NCBI RefSeq assembly: GCF_000183425.1
Contig: NC_014759.1
Span: 1,302,001 to 1,366,000, forward strand
Source: Marivirga tractuosa DSM 4126
GTDB taxonomy: Bacteria > Bacteroidota > Bacteroidia > Cytophagales > Cyclobacteriaceae
DNA length: 64,000 bases
Direction: 5' to 3'
The notes below the pieces were generated by a model. It worked only from the letters and a program-made list of their open reading frames with translations, made no database searches and was not told the DNA's origin. Of the stretch, positions 54,346 through 62,466 are shown piece after piece. Position numbers and translations under genes: made by a program. How positions within the stretch are numbered: position 1 is the first letter of the stretch; each line of letters opens with the position of its first letter.

Positions 54346-54849
54346 TCACAATTTTGAGTTTATACAATTTAGTAGGACTTTCTTCATCCTTTTCATTTTA
54401 ACAGCGATATGGTTTTCGCTCAGTCCAGTGATGTTAGCTATTTCTTTATATGGCAGTTCATCCAGAATTAAAATTGCAATGGATTGATCTATCTCATTTA
54501 GTAAACGAATGCAATCATAAAGTGCATTAAATTTTTCTTGTACAGATACATCAGGGATAGCTGCTGGAATTTGAAATACGATTGTGTCTAATCGTATCAT
54601 ATTACTTTTACTATTGTCTATCCTGCTTTTATACCGCATGCATACATTTAAGGCTATCCGGTAAATCCAGGTACTTATTTTAGCTCTTCCATCAAAGTTT
54701 GAGAAGGCCTTCCAGATGTGAACGGTTACCTCCTGAAATAGGTCTTCAGGCTCAACTGGTGTAGTTGCGTAAACCTTACAGATTCTGTAGATAGCAGCTT
54801 TATTGTCTTCAATGACTTGCTCAAAAGATAGGTTGGATGAATTCTTCAT
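54346..54849 (-). CDS. ECF-type RNA polymerase sigma factor
   Basis: A 167-residue ECF sigma factor. Region 2 (about 18-85) contains EPEDLFQEVTVHIWKAFSNF and STWIYRIALNVCM; region 4 (about 110-165) has LPYKEIANITGLSENHIAVKMKRMKKVLL with its helix-turn-helix. It is the same general type as the factor at 16355. The downstream small protein (54048) starts four bases later and likely partners it. No promoter element is evident in the 540-base spacer upstream. The regulon cannot be predicted from the window. Confidence 0.9.
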   Translation of the reverse strand: MKNSSNLSFEQVIEDNKAAIYRICKVYATTPVEPEDLFQEVTVHIWKAFSNFDGRAKISTWIYRIALNVCMRYKSRIDNSKSNMIRLDTIVFQIPAAIPDVSVQEKFNALYDCIRLLNEIDQSIAILILDELPYKEIANITGLSENHIAVKMKRMKKVLLNCINSKL

Positions 54850-55387
54850 TTAATGCTTTTAGTTCTCTGCTTGGTATGTTACATCAGCAGAAGAAATATG
54901 ACAGGCTAAGTGATTTTTTTTTCTGTACAATCAGAATAATTATTAACGGTGCTATATAAAACTAAGCATTTTTTTCGTAATAGAGCTCTATTTTGGCGAG
55001 ATACACTTATCGATTCCTTTACTGAAAAGGGAGTCCCGATTGATATGCCACTGAGGTTTTCGCAGTCAAATTCTCACACCAAAGCCTGGGTTTAGATATT
55101 GTAATGGAAATCATTTAGCACCCCTTACTAATAAAACAGCTTTGTCTTTAACTTGATAAATATTTTCATGGATGCAGGTTTGTATTACCCTTCACCCTTG
55201 AGGGCTACTTAATAAAAATCAATGAAGTTTAATTCTACTTTCATCAGGACCTTAGCAGCCGAGCTTGTACAATCAGGCCCTTTTAACTCCCTTCCTTTTA
55301 TTGGAGGCCTTTACGTTCTAAAGCTTATTATAAGAAGCGTAGCCATTAGATAGGCAGCTAGGATTTTAAATTGTGTTATAGCGAGTT
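54850..55387. other. Long non-coding spacer, possibly with a gene relic
   Basis: 538 bases with no ORF over 60 codons. On the minus strand, two stretches separated by one stop (LAAYLMATLLIISFRT, then a 35-codon run from RPPIKGRELKGPDC near 55305) look faintly coding, but I recognise no family. No repeats shared with the rest of the window and no strong hairpin were noticed. It should also hold the sigma factor promoter. Confidence 0.4.
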
Positions 55388-56218
55388 TTAATTAGTTATT
55401 TCAATTTTCGCATCATCAATAAATAGCTCAATGCTAAAAGGTGTTGGATTTGCAGTAGCTCCAATTTGGAACCGTTCATAGAATAGGGGTTCCTGTAGTT
55501 CAAAATCAATCCCATTATTAGCAAACTCAGTCTTAAAAAGGCTCGCATTAGGCATGTTTATTCCACTTTCTGAAATAACCTCATGATTATTTATAAATAG
55601 TTTATTAATGCCATCGCTATTTTGAGATAATTCTAATTCCCAAACTACATTTACCCATTCGTTTCTAGGAAATGCAACTTCTGATTGGACAATAGTAGAA
55701 TTCAATATTTTTCCCCTCTCTATAGATAAATGATCATTATCCTTCATCATTAATCTTATTCCGGGGCATTGATTATCAGGCACATCCGGATCCCAACAAG
55801 AGCAACATTCTAAATCTATCAATAATAAGTTTTCAATATTATTTGTGGATGCTATGTAGAAGTTTGCTCTAATTATGACAGTTGAACCTTCTGGTGCTCT
55901 AAATCCACTTTTCTCTATATCAGCTTTTGACAGCGTATTATCTGATGCTGCTGCATAAATTCTTAAAGAATTATTTCCTTCATTAGTTATGTTACTTTCT
56001 ATGTCGATTTTATTTTCACCACTTTCGGGATCTACCAATTGTAAATTGCTCCACCTGCTTCCATTATCGGGGAATAACTCCAACAAATCATTCTCTCTGG
56101 TTTCAAATCCATCTTCAAATATATAATCTATTTCATTTTCGAGCTCAGGACTTGTATTGTCATCATTAGAACAAGATGAAAAGAATAGAACAATCCCAAT
56201 CAAAACTAGTTTTGCCAT
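55388..56218 (-). CDS. Lipoprotein with polysaccharide-lyase-like beta-jelly-roll domain
   Basis: A 276-residue lipoprotein: lipobox FFSSC with Cys16, then a Ser/Asp/Asn-rich linker (SNDDNTSPELENE). The rest is a beta-sandwich with strands and spacings (DGFETREN, SLRIYAAAS, IRANFYIAS, WVNVVWELELS, GINKLFINN) like concanavalin-A-type or PL20-like polysaccharide lyase and lectin domains. A Cys-rich loop, CCSCWDPDVPDNQC, around residues 137-150 is unusual and may hold disulfides or a metal. It is probably surface-exposed and glycan-binding or -cleaving, but I cannot identify catalytic residues. The gene stands alone between two non-coding stretches. Confidence 0.6.
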   Translation of the reverse strand: MAKLVLIGIVLFFSSCSNDDNTSPELENEIDYIFEDGFETRENDLLELFPDNGSRWSNLQLVDPESGENKIDIESNITNEGNNSLRIYAAASDNTLSKADIEKSGFRAPEGSTVIIRANFYIASTNNIENLLLIDLECCSCWDPDVPDNQCPGIRLMMKDNDHLSIERGKILNSTIVQSEVAFPRNEWVNVVWELELSQNSDGINKLFINNHEVISESGINMPNASLFKTEFANNGIDFELQEPLFYERFQIGATANPTPFSIELFIDDAKIEITN

Positions 56219-56421
56219 TATTTTCGATTATGTGAGAGAAAAAACTATATAAAAACGTAAATTACTTCAACTTAATTTTCTGCGTACAAAACAACAAAAG
56301 TTACTTGATACCCTATACAACTTCCGTTGACCAAGCCAAATCATCTACAATTGGTTAATTGGTATTAGTAAATGATATTACCTAAATATATAACATTAAT
56401 TATAAAACACACCGTAGGCGC

Positions 56422-56473
56422 GAGCTTCCCAGCTCGGGCCAAAAAAACAATGGTACGAGCTGGATAGCTCGCA
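56422..56473. repeat. Interspersed palindromic repeat, copy 3 (tandem pair)
   Basis: GAGCTTCCCAGCTC (56422-56435) is followed 20 bases later by TACGAGCTGGATAGCTCG (56455-56472), a second palindrome in inverted relation. It lies in the spacer after the ferredoxin gene terminator. Confidence 0.65.
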
Positions 56474-56533
56474 CCAGCCCGGTATTAGAAATTGGGTTAA
56501 AAGAAAAAATGCCTTTGTAATATCACTGAAAAC

Positions 56534-56564
56534 AAAAAACCCGCAAAGTTCAAGACCTTACGGG
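56534..56564 (-). terminator. Rho-independent terminator of ferredoxin gene
   Basis: On the minus strand CCCGTAAGGT / ACTTTGCGGG (10 bp including G-U pairs) with loop CTTGA, followed by TTTTTTGTTTTC. It lies 28 bases past the ferredoxin stop. Confidence 0.85.
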
Positions 56565-56591
56565 TTTACATATTTTAAAATCAGAAAGTTA

Positions 56592-56954
<363 letters not shown>

Positions 56955-57093
56955 TTAAGCTGTTAGCTAATTTAGTTAGTATAACAACAAAATTACAAAG
57001 AATAAGTTTGAACGGACAATACTTAAGTAAAAATTAATTGAAGAGTAATCTTATTTAAACTAGTTCTATATTGAGACTCATAAAAGTGAATCA

Positions 57094-58017
57094 TCACTTT
57101 CTATCGGCCAATCTACCATTATCCAACCAATGGATTGTATTTAAAACGAACTGCATATTTTGAGGAGCTAGTGGAGAATTAAAACCAACTTTATATTGAT
57201 CTTGCACAATTTGGGCTGTAAACATAGCCGCTTCGGTAAAAAATGCCACTTTACCACTCCCATAATTCATGATTGCTCCCATTACAAAATCTTCAGTAGG
57301 CTTTTCAACAGTGCTTTCATCAAATTGCCATGCCACTTCGGAAACTAGGAGCGTATGAGTTTCAGGAAATCTAGCAATGATGGTGGCATCTTTTGGAGGT
57401 CTTAAAGCGGAACCTGTGAAAGCTGCCAAAGAGTCTATACCTTGAGTGAGGGGCGTATCGAACAAATTACCTTCTTGCTTTGAATATGTATCTGGCGGCC
57501 AAGAACTTTCTCCTCGTTTCAAAACAAATCCGTCTTCATAAACAAAGCCAAATTTCTTGGCTAAATCATTTGTGGCACCAGCAAATGGCATATGATCTGC
57601 AATTACGAGTAAACTTCCTCCTTCTTTTACCCATTTTTCAATTATTTCAATTTCATTTTCAGAAAATGCATTAGCAATTGGCCGTCTCCAATTGCGTACA
57701 TTAGAACTATCCAACGCATTAGCAATCACCAAAATATTCAAGGAATCTAGAATTTGTTCAGTAATTTTATTAATGGAAATAAATTGATAGCCATCCGCTT
57801 TAACCAACTTTGCAAAAGGAGCAAAATTTGTTTTTAGCGTATGAAGATTATTATGGGAAGCATCAATTCCAATTATCGCTGTTTCAACTCCAGTATATTT
57901 AGGGTTTTCTATATGGATGGGGAAATCCAAATCAGCTACTTGCTGTGGGAATAGCTGATAGCTGCTCAACAATAATATGATCAAAAAATATTTTATGAAT
58001 CTTAGATTAAAATGCAT
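57094..58017 (-). CDS. Secreted DUF4350-like protein
   Basis: A 307-residue exported protein from the ATG at 58017; an upstream GTG two codons away is an alternative. The signal peptide is about residues 1-25 (YFLIILLLSSYQLFPQQ). The mature part has a glutamine-amidotransferase-like Rossmann order: VETAIIGIDASHNN, LNILVIANALDS, EIIEKWVKEGGSLLVIADHMPFAG and GKVAFFTEAAMFT. This fits DUF4350-type periplasmic proteins; a catalytic Cys is not evident. It starts 24 bases after the 588-aa protein gene, so the two form an operon. The function is not known. Confidence 0.65.
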   Translation of the reverse strand: MHFNLRFIKYFLIILLLSSYQLFPQQVADLDFPIHIENPKYTGVETAIIGIDASHNNLHTLKTNFAPFAKLVKADGYQFISINKITEQILDSLNILVIANALDSSNVRNWRRPIANAFSENEIEIIEKWVKEGGSLLVIADHMPFAGATNDLAKKFGFVYEDGFVLKRGESSWPPDTYSKQEGNLFDTPLTQGIDSLAAFTGSALRPPKDATIIARFPETHTLLVSEVAWQFDESTVEKPTEDFVMGAIMNYGSGKVAFFTEAAMFTAQIVQDQYKVGFNSPLAPQNMQFVLNTIHWLDNGRLADRK

Positions 58018-58046
58018 TACCACTTGTTCGTTTATTTCATAAATGA

Positions 58047-59813
58047 TTATTCCTCACTTCTCACATATTTGCCCCAAAAAGCTTCCTTCCAGGTTTTCCC
58101 ATCATCGGTAGATATTTCCCAGATTTGGTGAACACTACCATCCTCTTGGTGAATCCATTTAATCCGGTCAATTTTTCCATTAACAATTTCTGATTGCATC
58201 TGCATTTGACCGTCAGTAAAACCTCCTTTCAAAAGTAAAGCATTGCCTGAGTTAGAAATCCAGCTTTGATACCATTTCTCAGTTTTCACATCATAGAAAT
58301 TATAGCTTGTTCCTGCTCCTCTGCCATTGGAAGTCCAGTTTTCCTGAATGCCACATCCATTTTGTATGAGATGAATATTGTTTGTACCTATATGATCTCC
58401 CTTTTTATTATAAACTTCCCAATTGCCCAACCAAAAATCAAAGGCTCGGTGGTTTTCAGAATTGCAATATTGATTTTCTACTTTTGGTTTAGAAGAATTG
58501 GGTAAAGGCAATCTTAGAATAACTGGCTTAATCCCTTTCTCATTTATAACTTTTCCATTCTCATTTAATCCCCAAAAACTTGTAGCTATATAAACCAATG
58601 AATCGTTCTGAAGATAGCCTAAAGTAGGCTCACCCATAGCTGGATGATTCTTCTCCAAGTACTTAAAGCTTTTGATTTTAGTATATTCATCATCAAACTC
58701 CAAATAAGAGATTCGATGAGGGCTCACTCCATTCTGAATGCTTATTAAACCATTTCTATAAGCATATAAACCATCTATTCCTTTTAAAGCTAAATCGGGT
58801 AAAGATTCTATTTTATGGAAACTGTTCTGCTCAATATCATAAACAAATAGTCCTTGCACATAATCAGCCAAAAACAATTTTTCATCTATCTGTGCTATTC
58901 CTTGTAAGGAAAGAATTTCATCAGAGCTGATCCATTCTTTCAATTTTCCACCCTCAAGTCTGTAGACTTTATTGGTTTTACTATCAGAAACTAAAACTGT
59001 ACCGCTCCCAGATAAAATCACATCGCCAAAAACATTTGTTTTACTATCTTCAACTGAGAAACTATCTAACACAATACCAGTTTTCAAATCAGATTTATAC
59101 AATTTGGAAGTTTCTAAATTAGGATCATTTTCATCTAATCCTGCCTGAGAAAAACCAGCACCTGTGAACCACAGAATAGCATCCTGAACTACCATACCCG
59201 TAATGGCTACAGGAAAGGACTTTTCAAAAAGCGGTTTTAATTCTCCTTCTTTAAATGAATAAATATTGCGCTTATTGATACTACTCAACAAATAGCTCTT
59301 ATCATAAGGATTAAAAGCAACATCTTCTATATGAAGCTCTTCATCTGGAATTACAAATGCTGTATCGGAGTTGATGACGGGTTTCATCATTTCTGTCTGA
59401 TAGGCCATCAAATCTTGATATGCTTTAGTGCTTTTTAGAGGCTGGAAATCATCTCTAGCTAAATCATAATTTTGAGCATCAGTTGACACCACTTTTCTTA
59501 ACCAATAATTTGCACTATCAATGGAGTCATTAAGAACATAGGCCATCGCCAGATAATAATTAAGCGTTTGGTGATGTGGTCTAAGCATTTGAGCTTTCTT
59601 GACACTTACCAGCATGTCCTCATACTGAGCTTCTTGGTAGGATTTGGAAGCATCTTGGAAATAGGTTTGGTAGGATTGCGCTTGGGAAACTGTAGTGTAA
59701 AAGCAAAAATACAAAGCAAATGTATAATGCCTGTAATCAAAGGTCTTATTCAGATTCTTTAGCAGTTCGAATGTACTTTCGTGAATATATTTTTTTATTG
59801 TCATTCTACCCAT
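58047..59813 (-). CDS. Secreted three-module protein: TPR, beta-propeller, DUF1579-like domain
   Basis: A 588-residue secreted protein. The long N-terminus carries a hydrophobic segment ending in SQAQ (about 33-46), presumably the signal, though it begins unusually far in. About 50-125 look like TPR helices (SYQEAQYEDMLVSVKKAQMLRP). About 150-425 are repeated strands of an NHL/SMP-30-like propeller (VAFNPYDKSYLL, GDVILSGSGTVLVSDS, IAQIDEKLFLAD). The last 130 residues (about 455-588; FDFWLGNWEVYN, IQENWTSNGRGAGTSYN) resemble the DUF1579-like lipocalin-type domain. It is co-transcribed with the DUF4350-like gene. Role unknown. Confidence 0.68.
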   Translation of the reverse strand: MGRMTIKKYIHESTFELLKNLNKTFDYRHYTFALYFCFYTTVSQAQSYQTYFQDASKSYQEAQYEDMLVSVKKAQMLRPHHQTLNYYLAMAYVLNDSIDSANYWLRKVVSTDAQNYDLARDDFQPLKSTKAYQDLMAYQTEMMKPVINSDTAFVIPDEELHIEDVAFNPYDKSYLLSSINKRNIYSFKEGELKPLFEKSFPVAITGMVVQDAILWFTGAGFSQAGLDENDPNLETSKLYKSDLKTGIVLDSFSVEDSKTNVFGDVILSGSGTVLVSDSKTNKVYRLEGGKLKEWISSDEILSLQGIAQIDEKLFLADYVQGLFVYDIEQNSFHKIESLPDLALKGIDGLYAYRNGLISIQNGVSPHRISYLEFDDEYTKIKSFKYLEKNHPAMGEPTLGYLQNDSLVYIATSFWGLNENGKVINEKGIKPVILRLPLPNSSKPKVENQYCNSENHRAFDFWLGNWEVYNKKGDHIGTNNIHLIQNGCGIQENWTSNGRGAGTSYNFYDVKTEKWYQSWISNSGNALLLKGGFTDGQMQMQSEIVNGKIDRIKWIHQEDGSVHQIWEISTDDGKTWKEAFWGKYVRSEE

Positions 59814-60163
59814 ATAGAAAATTATTCCAAGCAGTCACTTCTCATTTTACACTTCTTTGTGAAGAATTTCTTGCTTCAAAGTTGATAATTAATCTGTAAA
59901 TTCTACTCCCCTAAATTGGGGGATAATACTTATCTATTCCGCTTATGATCAGATATATCCGCAATATAGGCATTACTCACACCATTTTTCACTGTATTGG
60001 TATGGTTTACTATCAAAAAAAAATTATCGCTGCAAGGCTGTAAAACTAAAAAAAGTCTAATTCAAATTTATGCTTCTCTTAAAGAGATGACAGCCTGTCC
60101 TGCCTCCGATACGAAAACTCCAATTGCAGGAAGGCATGTAGCTTTCGCCACCATTTTCGACCT
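59814..60163. other. Intergenic region, little recognised
   Basis: About 350 bases of spacer upstream of the 588-aa gene. It includes a CCTGCCTCC...GCAGGAAGG imperfect hairpin near 60097-60135, similar in shape to that at 50588. No coding ORF. Confidence 0.45.
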
Positions 60164-60712
60164 TCACAGCCATTTGCCAATAATTATTTTTATTCCGAAA
60201 TGATTTCCCCACTTGGTTTCTCCATCGTCATCTGTGAAATTAGTGCCACCCAATTGAAGTCCAAATGTCATGGCAAATTTATCCTCAAACAGCAAATTGT
60301 ATCCGGGTTCAATCCAAAGTCCTATGTTATTCTGTTCAATTCTATTTCTCGTCACACTTAAGATCGGAGCAACAAAAAATCCTTTTGAGATATCGTTTTT
60401 GTTTTCCTTTGGTTTAAAAAAGATTGGAAGAGCCGCTTCAAATCCATATTGGCTTATTTTGTTTCCAGTGTTTCTTATGCCAAGATTTAATAGCGGAGTC
60501 AATCTAATGTCAAATCTTTTTGCCAAGGATCTTTGATAAACGACCGGAAAAATATTTATATCGAATTCTCCTTCCTCGTAGAATGGTTCAACCGTCACAC
60601 TTGGATTTATCCCGATAAAAGTAAACCTTTTTTCTTCTTGGGCTAAAAGTGGATTTCTACAAAGGCCTACAGCAGCCGTTAAAATTAGTACCAGTACAAC
60701 TATTTTTTTCAT
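60164..60712 (-). CDS. Outer-membrane beta-barrel-like protein, paralogue of 60798
   Basis: A 182-residue protein with a signal peptide (1-25, LLAQ). Strands of alternating hydrophobic residues (FIGINPSVTVEPF, FDIRLTPLLNLGIR, YGFEAALPIFFKP, GLWIEPGYNLLFED, FAMTFGLQLGG) end in FGIKIIIGKWL with a terminal aromatic, as expected of small outer-membrane barrels. It shares the order P-VEPY/F..., N-F-P-VY and a late G-EPG motif with the next protein (60798), so they are tandem paralogues. A transport or pore role cannot be assigned. The gene is last of the pair. Confidence 0.68.
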   Translation of the reverse strand: MKKIVVLVLILTAAVGLCRNPLLAQEEKRFTFIGINPSVTVEPFYEEGEFDINIFPVVYQRSLAKRFDIRLTPLLNLGIRNTGNKISQYGFEAALPIFFKPKENKNDISKGFFVAPILSVTRNRIEQNNIGLWIEPGYNLLFEDKFAMTFGLQLGGTNFTDDDGETKWGNHFGIKIIIGKWL

Positions 60713-60797
60713 GGCCTTTTACGTTGGTGGATTACATGTGATTTTACATCAAGAACTAGTTCAATAAGAAGTCATAAACTATTTCTGGCTACGTTGA

Positions 60798-61373
60798 TTA
60801 GAAATTATACCCTATATGAAAAATAATTCCAAAATGACCTTTGAAACCACTTTCAGTTTTGACAAAATCCTGTGAAAATTGATCTGGATAATAATTAATA
60901 CCTGGTTGTAAATTTAAGGACATGGAAAAGTCATCATTAATTTCCATGAAGACCCCTGGTTCTATACCCAAAGTCATGGATTGAATTTTATCTAATAGAT
61001 TGTAGGCATATGTATAATAAACTCCTAATTGAGGCTTTAGCCAAAACTCATCATCAAAAAGATTTAGGAAGTATTTGTTCATAACTAATGTACCTCCGAC
61101 TTGGCTAAAACCAGATCGATCTTCCAAAAATCTGTAGTTAAGTAATGGACGGACTTGAAAACCCAAGTCATTTCTTTCCTTTATTCTGAATTCATAAACA
61201 ATAGGAATAAAATTCACTTCAACTGCGTCAACAGTATCATAGGGCTCCACAAGAATGGCCGGAAGAAGTCCAATATAATTATTTTGTAAGGCTTTATCTT
61301 GAGCTGTTACATTCGTCTGAGACAGAAAAAACACAATTAATCCTACGGCAAATTTTAGATAATTCTTTTTCAT
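60798..61373 (-). CDS. Outer-membrane beta-barrel-like protein
   Basis: A 191-residue protein from the ATG at 61373. An upstream ATG at 61415 lies before a TAnnTTTG promoter (61396-61403), so it is not used from that promoter. The signal peptide is about 1-26 (NVTAQ). The mature part has strands YIGLLPAILVEPY, VNFIPIVYEFRI, LGFQVRPLLNYRFL, GGTLVMNKYFLNLF, FGIIFHIGYNF, ending in an aromatic. The tandem neighbour at 60164 has the same plan. It probably sits in the outer membrane; partners are not obvious. Confidence 0.68.
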   Translation of the reverse strand: MKKNYLKFAVGLIVFFLSQTNVTAQDKALQNNYIGLLPAILVEPYDTVDAVEVNFIPIVYEFRIKERNDLGFQVRPLLNYRFLEDRSGFSQVGGTLVMNKYFLNLFDDEFWLKPQLGVYYTYAYNLLDKIQSMTLGIEPGVFMEINDDFSMSLNLQPGINYYPDQFSQDFVKTESGFKGHFGIIFHIGYNF

Positions 61374-61395
61374 AAAACATTCTTTATAAGTGGTA

Positions 61396-61403
61396 CAAAA
61401 GTA
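61396..61403 (-). promoter_or_regulatory. Bacteroidota -7 element (TACTTTTG)
   Basis: Minus-strand TACTTTTG followed by TACC fits TAnnTTTG, 22 bases upstream of the ATG at 61373. It rules out the upstream ATG at 61415 for this transcript. Confidence 0.6.
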
Positions 61404-61572
61404 TACATTTTTCATGATTCCAAAAATCTTTAGATTGGGTGATTACTTTGTCTCCATAATTGGGTGGTAAAATAATTCTATTTTAAAAATTCAGTTCATT
61501 TTTGATCTTATTTCCTCTATGGTTATTTCCACCGGAGCAGAAGTGTCCAAAATACCAGAGCCATTTTTTACT

Positions 61573-62463
61573 TTAGAGAGCATTTGCTTTTCCTTTGGCT
61601 AAACTTTGCTGTCTACTTTTCATGTACTTCCAATAAAAGCCTATAGCAGTCAAAACCCATAAACCTAACCATATTGTGTCGTACAGTGTATTCATAATAG
61701 AGTTCTCAACAAGCGCTATACTGGTGATTTCTGAGCTAATGTTGACCGCACCGTGCAGTATAGCAGGTACCCAAATCACATAATTTTTGTTAAAGGTGGT
61801 TCCAAACACTAATGAAAAACCTATGCATGTAATCGGCATCAGAATAAGACCTCCCAGAATAGGATAATCCGGAAAATTATGACCTAAAAGTATGCCAGGA
61901 AGGTGCCATAAACCCCAAATCGTTCCAATAGCTATGAATCCTACCAATTTCTTATTATTTGGCGCCCATTGCTTCTGTAAATAGCCTCTCCATCCGTACT
62001 CCTCTCCGAAAGCAAACATCAAACTATAGAATAGTACCCCAACTGTATACGAAAGGAGATAGTTGGGTATGAATACGAACCAAGGCTGAAAATCGGCACC
62101 TAGCAGTAAAGCCGTACCTCTAATTGTTATATTCCCGTCCTCGATCAAAAGAAAACCTCCTTTTAACTCTGCAGCATTCAAAGAAAGGATGGCTAATAAT
62201 GAAATTATTTCTATAGTAAAGGGTAGAAATATTGCTAACAAAACAAGCTTCCAATCTCTTAACGGATTCCAATTTAACCCTTTGAAAAGTCCCTCTCTGG
62301 TAACCAGGCGCATTATAATACCTGCCAAAGCGGGCATCCACATCAACAGAAGTGTCCAACTACTATCTACATTCCTTTCTGAGATAATAAAAAAGTACGG
62401 GATTGCGGATAGCAAAATTGTGAGTCCTACAAATTGCCATCCCTTATTATTTAAATTTTTCAT
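61573..62463 (-). CDS. CPBP family intramembrane glutamic endopeptidase
   Basis: A 296-residue polytopic protein with about seven membrane helices. The CPBP (CAAX/Rce1-like) core motifs are present: FGEEYGWRGYL (about 152-162; catalytic Glu-Glu 154-155), WGLWHLP (183-189; His187) and AILHGAVNIS (about 235-244). These intramembrane proteases process prenylated proteins or act as bacteriocin-immunity factors in bacteria. The stop of the upstream serine hydrolase is three bases before its start, so the two are co-translated. The substrate is unknown. Confidence 0.9.
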   Translation of the reverse strand: MKNLNNKGWQFVGLTILLSAIPYFFIISERNVDSSWTLLLMWMPALAGIIMRLVTREGLFKGLNWNPLRDWKLVLLAIFLPFTIEIISLLAILSLNAAELKGGFLLIEDGNITIRGTALLLGADFQPWFVFIPNYLLSYTVGVLFYSLMFAFGEEYGWRGYLQKQWAPNNKKLVGFIAIGTIWGLWHLPGILLGHNFPDYPILGGLILMPITCIGFSLVFGTTFNKNYVIWVPAILHGAVNISSEITSIALVENSIMNTLYDTIWLGLWVLTAIGFYWKYMKSRQQSLAKGKANAL

Positions 62464-62466
62464 AGT

